Shown piece by piece: positions 45,241 to 57,726 of a DNA stretch of 64,000 nt. Made by a program: the position numbers and the translations under genes. Source of the DNA: Sphagnum compactum (Eukaryota > Bryophyta > Sphagnopsida > Sphagnales). The notes beneath the pieces are model-generated. The model saw nothing but the letters and a program-made list of their open reading frames with translations. It did no database searches and was not told where the DNA came from. The DNA is taken from positions 8,370,001-8,434,000 of the forward strand of contig OZ234498.1 in assembly GCA_965153455.1 (NCBI GenBank), given 5' to 3'. Positions within the stretch are counted from its first letter, which is position 1, and the number at the start of each line of letters is the position of its first letter.

Positions 45241-46982
45241 TTAAAAGAAGTGAAACTGATGCATGTGCAGGCATTTTGTCTTCAGAAATGGCCCATGGTT
45301 CTTCAGTTCTGTAAGTGTGGGTGTTTTATAGTCTCTTTACTGGTCAATAAGGTTATACATTATATTCCTTTGCTCTGGATATGGATTGCTGGTTTTCAAA
45401 AACAAACTGACTCCAGATATGGACAGCTGATTATGGATGTGCCAGTTTTTTAAAATTTGGGTTGCCCCATTGGCCCTGGGTGAATGTACAATGTCAGATT
45501 TTGAAAATCCTCAACACAAGTTGTATGTGTTGGGGGATCTGATGCTATCCATTTTCCAGCAATTATGCATGTTCATATCCTGGCCAAAAAACACACACAT
45601 AACCTGACAACTCTGGTGGATTTCAACTTTCAACCCACAAGCTTGTTTCTCACATCATGATGATGAAAGAAGGAGCTCATCTCAGCTGATAGACAAAACA
45701 ACAAAATATATATATATGGGCTCCACAACAAAAATTGGCAACCATTTTATGGGAAGGAACATGATGCCTGGCATACATATATACCTGCAGACAAAGCCTC
45801 TTTCACCTGCCTCTCAAGAACCCCGCCTACCTCCCTTACAAATCTGTCATGCTCTGTTCACAAAAACATGGATGGTGAAAAATAACAGAAACTCCAGATG
45901 AGAGTTGTTGGCACATGCCAGTTTCCAACTCTTTTGTCATGAGACTAGAATGTGTGGACTTCATGGGCTTTGCTTGCTGCTTCACAAATCAGATAGGTAC
46001 TCTTTTTTGTCAGGAGAGGGCAAACAAAGGAGGAGACATAAGCACATGGTGAGCCAACTAAGTCTTTTGCTCTGCAGTTGCTATAATAACCTCTTCCTAT
46101 CTTACACACTTTTTTGCAAGTGATTTTCCACTATTAGTGGGAATCCAACTTTGGTCCATCATATGTACTTAATAATTTTAGCTGGTTTTAATTATGTTAT
46201 GACAAGGAATTTTGTCAGGAGGTCTTTAAATTCTCTAGCCCTGATGATTATTGAGCCAATTTTTCTTTTGACTAGCCTACCCAATTGAGATGTCTCAAAT
46301 GCAAAGCAACCAATCTAAGTGATATCCAGATCAAAGTGAAAATAAGTTGTCAATTGCTGTCTGACAAGGGCTAAAACATTTATGGGCCAAATTTGTAATG
46401 AAACTGATGCCAAGTACTTCTTTGAATGAGACAACCCTTGTGAGGGCCAGGGTAGCTGCTACTCATGTTCACCAATCACCTTTTTTCTTACCGACTGCAG
46501 TGGCATATGTGACAGCTTTTAACACTAATTGCATTATTTTTCAGAAATGTTGAAATTTTCAAAAAAGAAATGAAACAAAGAAAACTTTTTTGTGAAGGGA
46601 AAATAAAGAACCTATTTTTGAATGCTATGGAATAGTCTAATTTTTTATGTGGAATCTTCAAAATAAAATAATATTGGACCACTGAAATGTTGAATTTGCC
46701 ATGATACTATGGTGATATCATGGTATTGTGCAACTACCTGAAAGGTAGAAGCACCCAAGACCAACAGAATAAGCATATAGAGTAAATCTGACTTTTCATT
46801 TTTTTAATACTCAATTTTCCCTTAAAGATAAGAGGATTTCTTCAGGCATCTCCACCATGGATGGAAAACATTACAATATAATTAATGGGTGAAAAGGATC
46901 CTAGCCTTTATAATGGTTTTTTGTTTATGATTTTAAAAAATCTTTGACACTGTCTTTTTGTTTGGGAAATAAGGACCCCATA

Positions 46983-47108
46983 ACCCATCAGTTGAATTTG
47001 TAATCCCATTCATTTGGGAAAATACCACTGATGGGTATTTCCCCATACCCATCAGTTGAATTTGGAATCCCATAAATATACCACTCATGGGTATTTCCCC
47101 ATACCCAA
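46983..47108. repeat. 63-bp direct repeat with an 11-bp palindrome
   Basis: CCCATCAGTTGAATTTG(T/G)AATCCCAT occurs at 46984 and again at about 47047, and the ACCACT(G/C)ATGGGTATTTCC part also recurs (47024 and 47081). Within the first unit CTGATGGGTAT (47028-47038) is the reverse complement of ATACCCATCAG (47045-47055), with a TTCCCC loop. Confidence 0.8.
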
Positions 47109-47458
47109 CACAGTTTTCTTTGTAACCAGATCTCTAAGTAACACTGCACACTAAGAGTTAGAATCAGGGTTGCAAAGAGGGCTTATGCTTAGGTTTAAAA
47201 AAAGAAGAAGAAAGGGGACTTATACTCTTTGGGGTTAAAAAGGAACTACTCCAGTGGAAGACCAGTTATCAACTTCAATAACTGATCACTTGGAACAGGT
47301 CAAAGTGTTTGTTGGTGGTGGACTGAAGGGAGCCTTCTATTTTATTGCAGAGATTTATACATATCATGTTCTTGCAGAGCTTGCAGACCAAGTTTTGTCA
47401 GTAAATAATTCATTGGCACAAGTAGTAACATATATGCTTTACCATTATCACTCTTGTC

Positions 47459-47506
47459 TGGGTTCAGATAGGAGTTCCATTTTGATGAAACTCCTATCTG
47501 AACCCA
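47459..47506. other. perfect 18-bp inverted repeat, 12-base loop
   Basis: TGGGTTCAGATAGGAGTT (47459-47476) and its exact reverse complement (47489-47506) are separated by CCATTTTGATGA. An RNA from either strand would fold into a short perfect hairpin. The stem is somewhat short for a plant microRNA precursor. It could also be a cruciform site or the residue of a small foldback element. Confidence 0.9.
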
Positions 47507-47803
47507 CCCAGCCATTGTAAAGTTCATTTTATTTTTTCAACTTTGTGATCTAACCATACTAGCCAAATTTGGGTACATGTCAGAGAGGAAAACAAAAAAA
47601 AAAGTTTAAAATCCTGCTATATTTTGGCAACATGCTGGAACCTATTGTTCAAATATGACAATTCCAGAAAAGAAATTCCTCAGGCAACTTTGGCACAATT
47701 TTTGGTGTCACAATACCCCTTTGTATTCTAAGTTGCACTGGTTTTTGTGTGTCCTCAAGTGATGAAAATTTGTCGGGGAAAAAAAGAAAAAGAACTCTGA
47801 TTC

Positions 47804-47897
47804 AGATTAGATAAAATACTTTGAAATGCATTGCAATGGGAAAAAGGAATATACTAATTGAGATCAGATAAAATACTTTGAAATGCATTGCAATGGG
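47804..47897. repeat. 37-bp direct repeat, two copies 57 bases apart
   Basis: AGAT(T/C)AGATAAAATACTTTG, continuing to GCATTGCAATGGG, occurs at 47804-47840 and 47861-47897 with a single difference. It is a recent local duplication with a unique 20-base spacer. Confidence 0.9.
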
Positions 47898-50049
47898 TTT
47901 GCAAGGTGTGTTATGGAATCAGGAGGAGGAGTTGTGACGTCTTCAGTCGCATCCAAGGAACATTCCTGAGCAACTTGGGTTAAGTAGAAGAATACTAGCT
48001 AGGTACTAACTCGTTTCTTCTGCAAGTTGTGTTCCTTGCAAGAGTCTGTCCTTGGGGACAATAGCTGCAAAACTGGTTGCATTCAATCTATGAGAATGGT
48101 AGAGTGCTCAGACTTTGAGTTTTTCTTTTCTGGTGGGATATATTAGTATTTTTCTGCTTCGCTTCTTGCAGCAAATGGATTGTTAGGAGGGGACAAAATA
48201 CAAAATGGCTGCCACTTTATGAAATTCATTCAGGTTGAGAGTCTTGTTTTTGTTGTTGTTGTTGCTCCTGGTGGGAGAGATTTGGATGCTTTTAACAACG
48301 ATGCCATGTGCAATCTAACCTTGTCAGAAACAAAAAAATTGCTACCTATTTTGATTTCGGATGATGGACAAGACAAAACCTGATTTTGCAGACTTCCAAA
48401 CAAAAAAGAAATTGTGATGACATGTGCAAAGCAACTGGAGACTTGATTGATGGCCATGTGCCATTGGCATTCCCAGAAAATAGTGAAGTCCACACAAGTT
48501 GCCTTATGACAATTGACAACGCATTTCACAGGTGCCATATGCGAACCAACTTCAGAAGAAGTTTTGATACATGAGTTGTTTCAGAGGTTGGATGCATTGG
48601 GCATTTGAGAAGTGGGATGAGTGCGGTGGTGTTTCGAATCGAATTGAGAGGGTGCATAACCATTGGGGTGAAGATGATGTACAAAGCCCACTATTTGGAA
48701 AAGGATGTTGTTGTACCCATTGTTGAGAAAAGAGGGTTTCATTCAATAATGCCAACTTTGCAAGCTAGGGTCAAAAGTAGTTTTTTTTTTCCCCTCTTTT
48801 GCATGGGGTTTTATTAATAGATATTGTGTAAATTGTTTCTTGTCATATAAATTGTAATGGCTTCCTTTCCACAAAGGAAAATAATAATAGTAATAGTAAA
48901 CACCATAATAATCGCTTTGCATGTCCCCAAAATGAAAGGTGAAATTGTGGGGGCAACAATATGTTTGAGCCTTTGGACTCTCAAGGTGTATGCTTGTAAT
49001 AATTACCGGCAAAACTGGGACTTTGGAATGAAATAGACCTGGGAACAAATGAACACCCACTTTGGATAATAGAATTATCCACTTAAGAATGAGATGAGCT
49101 AAAACTCAAAATCAGATAGGATCTCTTTAACCCTTAAGAACTTAAGCACTTTCTGTGCCGTTTTATTGATATTCGAAAGCTTAGTTAAAGATCTGACCCA
49201 ATTTACTCATCCACAAATGAGACTACAAAACTAGGCACTGGATTCAAAAGCTTATGCACTCCTAAGTCTTGGTAGAAGTTTCAGCCAAAATCAAGTAGGG
49301 AATGATGTGATAGAAAAACCAAATTGAGCTCATGTGAGAGTGGCTAGGTGCTGCCCAAGATTGAATCTGAAGTTTCACTAACCAAAAGAACAGGACTCGT
49401 ATATGAAATTGATGCATGCATCTTAGTATGGCAGCACTCACAATGACGAAGTTAGCAATTGGTTTAAAACAATTTCAGGCCAAAATGTGGTTCATTTCAT
49501 TGGGCTGATGTGATCACAGTTACACACACTGTGCTTGTCTTTTGGAAAGCCTCTAACATATGGCCATTGTTTTGTTGCCTCATGGACATGTGCTTTACAT
49601 TGGAGAGTTACAACTCTGTTGAAAATATGAAGGTAATCAATGTTAGGAACTTTGAGAGCACATTCCCTTGAAAATTAAAGATCAATGTGCGTTTGTGATG
49701 AGTCTAAATCCTAAACCCTTTCACACATATCACAACTCTTGCATTTGGTCAATGCTTGATAGGTAGAGCTTTGAGGTGATTGTGGTGTGATTGTGAGCAC
49801 ATGTAACTGCAATGAGTAATGGAAACCTAGTCTCGTGACAAGATGTCTTCGATAAGAATGAAACCTTGCAATTTGAAGAATGTGAATGTGAAGAACTTTG
49901 AAGATGGGAAGTTGACACTATAGCTCAAACTCTTGAGTCAACTCATCAATGAGATTCCAAAGTTAACCCCGGGGTTTCTTTTACTGACGAATTTTCACCG
50001 AATCCTTAGCTGAAAAACATTATTTCAACCTATAGGAAGGATTTTCCAT

Positions 50050-50260
50050 GAAAAAAATGGACCAAATTTGCCAGATTTTGGAAAAAAATTCTATCAATCA
50101 CCAGATTTTCATTATTAGTTCGAGTAGGTAGCAAAAAATATAAAAAGATTTTGATTTTTTCCTACTTTCATCTTAGTATATGTGGCCAAATTTGGCTAAA
50201 TCACTTTCCAGATGATAGCCACCTCGGTACATCACAAAATTGGAAAAAGAAACCCTGGTT
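50050..50260 (+). repeat. dispersed repeat family A, copy 2
   Basis: AAATTTGCCAGATTTTGG, GTAGGTAGCAAAAAATATAA, GGCCAAATTTGGCTAAATC, TTTCCAGATGATAGCC, CATCACAAAATTGGAAAAAG and AAACCCTGG follow one another as in copy 1 at 15185-15400. Copy 2 is the best conserved member of the family in this window. Confidence 0.7.
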
Positions 50261-53200
50261 AACCCCTTGCTACCTACTTGTAATTGGGACCACCCTCGGA
50301 AGTGCAGGGTAGCAGGGGTCAGCCAATGGGAGGCCCATTGCACACACTTCTTTGATCAAAATCTCATCCAAATCCATATGGCAATGCTTGGTCAGTAGAC
50401 CATCTAAAAGCTCTCAAAGAACCCCATGCAACTAAAATGAAAAGAAATGAATTTTTAAGAAAAAAAATTTGGAAAGCAAATGGACAGAATCCAAGAATGC
50501 AAAGAAGTAACAGAAAACATCACAGGCACAGGGGGTGGCACCCACCCCAGTCACTGCACATAGTCAAAATGAAGAATATTTTAATTTCTATCACCCATGT
50601 CTATTCAAAATTCAAAAAATATATATATACAGAAATAAAAAGAGAGAGCCAAACTTGGTGTTTAAGGGGTTATAAATTTTGTCCACTACCAAGTGTGAAA
50701 GAACACTATTAACAATTCTTGGTTTCTTTTTCACTTTAAATCCCACAAACAGATCCCAAGGGAATTTAGCCACATACTGCAAAAAAATTTATTCTGGAAA
50801 AGAAAGATGTCTCCTGGAAAAAAGTCGCCTACTCACCTCTCCTCTCCTATTCATTAGATGGGCTGCCTCTCAATTTATTTATTTTGTTTGTTTGTTTTGT
50901 TTTTTTGTGGAAATGGGCCATTTTGATTGGTCCATCACCCAAACAACTGCAACTTGAGAGGCTCCTCAGAATAACGACTTCTATGTGAGGAAAGAGTGCC
51001 TATATATGTGAGAAGGGGAGAGCTTTGGGCAAAGAATATATATGGGATAAAGTGAGGTGCTATTGAGAACACCCTTGGGAACCATTGTAAACTTGAGGAA
51101 ACATCATGAAGAACATGATGGGAACACAAGAATTAAAAAATTCCATCTCTCTCTATATCTCTCACACATCCCCCCTCCCCCCCCCAAAAAAAAAGCACCC
51201 CATAATATGCTTTCCCTCTCCACCATATTAGTATGAGCTGTAAATGAAGGGATGGCAGATAGATGCTGGCAAGTTGTTGCTACATATGCATGCTACTTAG
51301 GATAGGAATCTCTGGCATCCCCTTCCTTCCTTCCTCCAAACACATGGCAGCAGGCAAGCTCAAAAAACCAACCAACTAATTTGCATAGATGCTTCTTCAT
51401 GGCTCAGATTTGGGGGGATGCGGGAAAGCTAGCCTAGTCAGTTTTATTCTCCAGACAGTTGGGAGATCATGGTGGGCATACCTAACCTGTTGAATCAAAA
51501 CTTGTTGGAAATGAAGTAGTACCTAGGCTACTACTGCTTTTCATACACAGACAAAAGTAGAGAAGCAAGCAAGGGTAGCCTAACACAGATGTGGCAGGGG
51601 ATGTGTTTGTTGCAGCAGAGGCAAGCCTTCTGTGTCACATGGGAAGTGCATATTGCCAGGAGTGTGTAGCTGGGTCAGACAACAACAGCCAGCTCCTCAT
51701 GGGATTGAATGATCTAGAAAGCTCTCCCCTTGCAGGCCCTTCAACTTTTTGGCCTTGCCTACCAAGGCAAGGATATTGTGTTTAGATTCATTATAGAGTA
51801 TAGTAGCTTGAGGGATTTTGGTCCTAGGTAGTAGCTCTATTTTGATACCAGGATTTTCAAAAGATGGTATTTTTTGTTTGTGTTAAAATTTGAGATTAGT
51901 TATAGAGTTATGATATCTTGAAGGATTTTGGTTTCATTTAGAGGGTTTTTTTGACGATTATATTTTTGCATGGTGAAATATTTGAAATTTCCATAATTTT
52001 TCTTTTGCCATAAGATACTTTTTAATATAAATGGCAAGTCCATAGTGTGACACACCCCTTGTTTCTTCTGGCCTCCAACACAGCCAACCAAGTGAATAGG
52101 GGCCACTTGGTTGGCCAATATATGGTGAGAGAGAGAGAGAGACAAATGCCTGGGTCAGCATTCGTAAATGATAGCCTCCTCTTCTCAAATAAGAGACTCT
52201 TCTCCCACAGACCATCTCCACCAGTGCTCAGTATGTGGCCCTGCACTTAAAATCATAGATGAGGTGCGAGAGTCATATCTAGTAAATCCACTGGAAGACT
52301 GATGGGACCCTGGAAAAATGATCAGCTTCCAGGGCCCCTGGAAAGAGTCTAATAAGTACAATCAAGTCTCACCTATTTATTTGCAGTCCTAGTTTTAGTT
52401 TTATTGATGGGGTTGGAAAAAACTAAAAACTAAAACTTAGATGTGAGAAATACAAGGTCACATACTCAGCACCTCTAGAGATGCTCTAAGGTTACTGCAC
52501 CTTGTCAGAGATGAGCTCTATTATAAGAGCCTCCTCTTCCCAAAGAAGAGTATGGGAGAGTCTCTTCACCCACCTTAAGGTAGAGAGAGGGTTGAAATGA
52601 AATTGATAAGTGACAGAGCTTTTTGAGAAATGAAAATGCTTGCCTCCACATGCATTTTTTGAAAGGCTTGTCAACTTTTTACACTTTATAAGGTGTCCTC
52701 TTGCTACACTGAAAAAACCAACAAGGTTTTTACTTGCCCTCAAAATACACTTAGGAAAGAAATGTCTCCCAAGTGCTTAATGGTTGTGAACTCCCTGTAA
52801 CTGAAGGAGTAAAACCTTATCTTGTGTAAAACTCTGGTGAACTAGGTAGTAAAAAGATGGAAAACCCAGTTGTCAAGGGGCCTTACAAGCATAATGCCCC
52901 CCCTACATAAGGCTCAAGTTACATAGTGGACGCCTCCATCTGAATTGTTCACAATGAGCCAAACTTACCCCTGCAACTGCCGTATCTAGATTACCACTCT
53001 TTCAGTGCTTGACCATGTTCGACAGTGAAGTTGTTTTGGACACGTTCTACACCACCAACGATCATGTGCACTGCCATGTGTGGGAGGGTGGTGAGGCAAT
53101 GGTCATTCGAGTGCTTTTAGTTCATGAGCTATGGTTGTTGACTCAGACTCTCAGAACTTGTGTTTGGATTCAAGTTAGGCTTACTTATACTACCCTAATC

Positions 53201-53760
53201 TAGGGTCAGCTTATAGCTTACCCTAGGGTCAGTTTAGTCAATAAATAAAATTTCCAATATTCGACAAGATTTTTATTTAATTAATTATTTTTTAAAAAAA
53301 TTAAGAAGCTGAAGTGTTCAAAATCATTAAAATTTATCAGGGGCAATGATGATCTGAATAATTTCACTACTCATATGGACAATATCATAGTAGACTAGTG
53401 TAAAAAAATCATGTAAAATTTAATTGATTTTTTGAAATGATTATTATTTGTTTTGTCAATGTGCATTGTGCACAAAAGGCCTTCTCTGGTGGGTTTATCA
53501 GAGAGAGCCTTGTTGCTTCTCTACAGATATGGCAATTCTACTCAAACAAGAAATGAGGTTCACTTCCAGAGAATAGTTCAAAAGCCTGGATATGATTCAA
53601 AAGATTTGGAATCCCTTGATGACAGAGAGATAGATAGGTGAATGGGATGCTTGTTTTGTAGGCCCCATAGTGAACTAAGTCCCAAACATGATGAGACATG
53701 ATCAGCAGGTTTTTTTTCTCCCCTCCCCCACCCCCTTTTTCCTTTTCCTTTAATATTTAA
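50261..53760. other. intergenic DNA, no gene recognised
   Basis: Only short frames occur. Simple tracts include a C-run followed by an A-run at about 51171-51195, a (GA)n stretch at 52126-52142 and TATATATATA at 50620-50629. A CCTCCTCTTC(T/C)CAAA motif recurs at about 52173 and 52529 near GAGA- and CTCTTC-rich DNA, hinting at a local duplication. Confidence 0.45.
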
Positions 53761-53769
53761 AGTTTGACC

Positions 53770-54090
53770 CAAATTTCCAAAACATTAGCAAAATTGGTTA
53801 AATTTACACTATGGAAAAAAAAAATCCCAATTTTTTTGGTTGAAAAATGACAAATTTTGTCAGGAAAAAAATCCACTGATGATCATTGCATCAGGATAAC
53901 CTACAGGAAGTGTTTTTCTTTTTCCAATTTTGTGATGCAGATGAATTGGCGATCATTCATAGGATGATTTAGCCAAATTTGGCTATTAAAATATGAAAGT
54001 TTAAAAAGTTATGCATCCTTCAATATTTTTGGCTAACTACTGGAAAAAGTTGTGATTTAAAATTGAAAAAAACTCTAAATTTGGCGATTG
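53770..54090 (-). repeat. dispersed repeat family A, copy 3 (reverse)
   Basis: Read on the minus strand it gives TAGCCAAAAATATTG, TAGCCAAATTTGGCTAAATC, ATGATCGCC and CATCACAAAATTGGAAAAAG in the family order. Flanking sequence to 53770 is looser and may be outside the element. Confidence 0.55.
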
Positions 54091-56918
54091 TCAAACCTAA
54101 ATAAACATCCTTTTTGGCCATTTTGAGAAAAAATAATTTGCCAATGTGTGAAAAAATACCAGGAAAAAAAACACTGCCGTCAAGGCGTTCAAAACACATT
54201 GAAGACTTTGGGTTCCAGTGAAAAAAGGGCATCACACGGGAGTGCTTCACACGAGGGCCCAATTTATGTGTCCCAATTCAATCTTGCAACCTGATTGGCC
54301 TAGAGCTCGCAATTGAGACCAAGTCCTTCACACTAAGGCCCGATTTACAACTCTCAACCATGAATGGGAGTCCTACATGGCTACACTTCTTGATTCCATG
54401 TGTAGGGACTTAGGCAAGGAGTTGGGTCAGGCAAAAATGGAAACCCAACTCCAAAGACAAGTCCTGACCATTTTTTTAATTATAAAAATAATTTTTTAAA
54501 TGACTCCATCTGGTCCATACATCAGAAGACCAGTTTTGACTTCGGTACTTTTCTTTTTTCCTTTTTTCTCATCAAAAGGAGGACACATAAATGGACTTTG
54601 CCATCCTCACAAGACTTGGGCCGTTGGCTTGGGACTAAAGTCCTTCACACTATGGCACACCAACTCCCAACAATAATAATAGTGTTTATTATTGTACCTC
54701 AAGGGCCTGATTTCCTTGGGACTTTGCCTCTTCTTGGCACTTATGATGTTGGGCCCGGTAATGTAGTGTGAAGCGGCCCTTAGAAGTAAGATTGCATTGG
54801 GATCAATACTTAGGGAGTGTGATCATTGAATGAAGGGGCCTTGAGTAAAAAATTATTTGTGTGTGTGTGTGTGTGTGTGTGAAAGATTATATTATTATCA
54901 TAGATGCTTGATGAATAATTCATATGATTTCCATCCAAGAAAAAGCTTGATGAATAATTCATATGATTTCCATCCAACCAAAAGCAAGATGCTTTGTTGC
55001 TGAAGTTGTTGGTGGCCAAGCCTGACAATGCCTTCTCCTAAGATGTTTCTCTCTCCCTTGGAAACCTGACATTGTTTCTGTGAGCAGAAAGTAGTTGCAA
55101 CAGATTGTGTGCAGATGGAATAATCCATCCTCTCAACATGACTATTACAATCTTCTTATTCCCCATGTCTATTGATCAAGTAGGGTAAAACCCAACCAAT
55201 GGGGCATTCCTGAACTAAGTGCATCTCAGCTCCACCTTGGGCGGGCACTTATTTTGGGAATGCCCTGCTCCCTGCCCGTTAACCAACAGAAAACATTCGG
55301 CAGAAATTTTTTTAATTTTTTTTTCCCCCCTAATACCTAGTGGATAACAAACTGAAAAGAAACAAAATACCCACGAGAGCAGAAATTCCTTTTTTCAAAA
55401 TGCCCCATCCTTGGTAGAGGAAAGATTATGCTTGATAATTTGCCTTCCAGATACACTAGAAATTTTGTGCTGGTGCTTCATGTTTGTTGGATGGCATCAG
55501 CGGACAACTTGCAAATTGTGTACCTTTAAACAACCCTCACAATAATGTTGATCCAATTCTCCACCAATTTGCAAACTTGACCCACCAGTACCAAAATAAA
55601 GCCTGCACTCCAACAGAATATGGTTTTTCTTCCAGCAAAAAGGCAATGGCCCATAATGCCTGTGAGGTAAACTTTGTGGTTTCATGGGTTACAATTGTGG
55701 GATCCTTTTGCAAAATTGGGACATTCTGACTAAGATTTTAGTTGGGGGGCACGTTGTTTTGTCAATATTTCACTGTTTGGACAGGTTTTTGAAATTGTTG
55801 ATGTTTAATGCTAAAGAGGAGTTCTTGGGCTACTCAATAAGGCTGCTACATCATCAGAAAATGGAAAAAAAGAAAACATTGACTACAATTAGGGTTTTCT
55901 TTCCCTTTTTCGATATAAAAAATTTGGTGAAGTTTTCCAAAAATATCAAAACTAGTTGAATTTCGACTACAAAAATACATTTATCCCAAATTTTCCTAAT
56001 TTTTTTGTCACAAAAAGGACAATAAATTTTCAACCAATTTTAGATTGATTAGAATGCAAAGTATGTGGTGTTTACAATGGCACATATTATAGTAATGTCC
56101 AACTCAAGAGAAACTCTAACATTTGTGTAATATGTGATGTTGAATTTGACATTAGTGTAATATGTGTCATAATAAATGCTGCATATTTTACATTGTAATG
56201 GATGAAAACACAAATTCTACATCACACGATCTAATATACATTAGAGCTTGAAACTCATGAAAGAGTCCAAGTCTTGATGCCACAGTTGCTCAGAAGGTGG
56301 GTGTATCTGAAGGGATTATGTGACCCAGCACCCACCAAATTCACTTTCCTTTGGAAACTTGGTATGACTCAGTAGGAAATGAATCACAACTAAGTTAACA
56401 ACGTGCACCCTTAAACCAAGGTGGAATTGTGGTGACTTAGGACCAGTTTTGGTTACTTCTGGTCTTTCGATTGGGTCTGGGTTTGGTTCAAAGAACCAAG
56501 CTTGACAAGTCTACATGAGTCAATACCCATCATGAAACCTGACTCAGGACCCTATCTCAAGAATTGAACCCAGACTCAACCTGAGGAAAACCAGGGTTGA
56601 GTGCACCCAGGCTGGAGGTTTTAGACCCTTTGCAACACACTTGCAGCTCTCCAAATGGAAAGCCACTGTCCATGCAGCAAGAAACAAGGCCTTATGTCAA
56701 TGGTTTTCCATTAGGCTGCTCTATCACTATGCACACTGTGTGTAGTTGTGATGTCAGCAGCCTCATTGAAAGAGACCCTTCTCCTGTAAGGGCATCTTTC
56801 CATTAAGTAGCTGCACCTCCAACTTTGGAGGGTCCAGTTTACTCTGACCCTCCCAGAGTGAACCCACAGCCACCAGAGCAAACCAGCCAATGGAAGCCCC
56901 TTATGACTCAATTGCAGA
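54091..56918. other. intergenic DNA, no gene recognised
   Basis: It holds a (TG)12 microsatellite at 54858-54881 and, at 54906-54983, a 39-bp unit starting GCTTGATGAATAATTCATAT repeated twice (starts 54906 and 54945). No frame has support. Confidence 0.5.
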
Positions 56919-57200
56919 TGAACCCAACTGAGTCGATGTCAGGTTTAACCTTGATATCACTGTAAAAGGCAGGTCATGTAGGTAGGTAGGGTAATATGTA
57001 GCTTCTAAGTAAGTAAATGGATGTAAATTATTGGTATATAGGTGAGGGCTACTGGGTTGTTAGTAGGTGGTAACAGCAGAAACTAACCTAAGTTTCGTGG
57101 TTAGCCAGTGACTGGAATCTGATGGAAAAGTGTTTCCTGTCCATCCATCATCCATCCCTCATGGTATGCTGGTGGGTATTGGTTCACCCTGACCAAAACT
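56919..57200 (+). repeat. dispersed repeat family B, copy 2
   Basis: It follows the same block order as 7530-7800: AACTGAGT, GGTTTAACCTTGATA, TAGGTAGGTAGG, AAGTAAGTA, a GAGGGCTACTGGGTTGTTAG-like block, GGTTAGCC, then GGAATCTGATGG and a CATCCATC stretch. Confidence 0.5.
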
Positions 57201-57356
57201 CCCATAATGAAGGTGCAGTGCAGCCTTGTGAGGATTGGAGTCCAGTCCTCCAGCTCTATGGTTATAACAAGCTCATAGAAATGCAGGAGAGAGACAGTGA
57301 ATTTTTTTGCATGAAATGCTGCATTTATTGGACCTGAAAAATATTATTTTTGACCT

Positions 57357-57545
57357 ATACCAAAAAAAAAAAAAAAAAAAGTTTCAAATTTTCATATTTT
57401 AATAATGGGTACCAATAGGTAGCAAAGAATATAGAAACTAAAATGATTAATATTTAAAGCTTTCATATCTTATTTATTACAAATTTTTTTAAAAATGATC
57501 AGCACTTTGGTTATGTCATAAATTTGGGAAGAAAACACTGGAGAG
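57357..57545 (+). repeat. dispersed repeat family A, copy 4, with poly-A run
   Basis: After an A-run (57361-57380) come a GGTACCAATAGGTAGCAAAGA-like block shortened from the family pattern, TTTCATATCTT, a GTCATAAATTTGGGAAGAAA stretch and ACACTGG. The TTTGGCTAAAT core is degenerate here. Confidence 0.45.
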
Positions 57546-57726
57546 GGGAAATTGAGGACAGAGATCATTGTTGTAAGACAATCAGGTATGATGGACATAA
57601 AATGAAGAAGAAACTTATAGTGAAGAAAAAGGGAGGGATTGACCAAAGTGTCCTGAAAGTATCCATTTGAATATTGACTCTTGATCAATATCTGATTGAT
57701 GGGATCATCATGTGGTGATTCCTCAG

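Larger units (their letters stand above)
44851..50049. other. intergenic DNA with short repeats, no recognised gene
   Basis: No frame is recognisable. Two stretches look less random: 47254-47520 (EQVKVFVGGGLKGAFYFIAE, then YTYHVLAELADQVL) and 48386-48570 (KRNCDDMCKATGDLIDGHVP, then LAFPENSEVHTSCL). They could be exons of an unrecognised gene or pseudogene, but I cannot support a model. A TATA run lies at 45703-45717. The hairpin (47459-47506) and direct repeats are listed separately. Confidence 0.4.

Noticed and set aside
54810-55128. Minus-strand frames with FLDGNHMNYSSS repeats
   Set aside because: The repeat arises from two copies of a 39-bp DNA unit (13 codons). It has no support as a gene.
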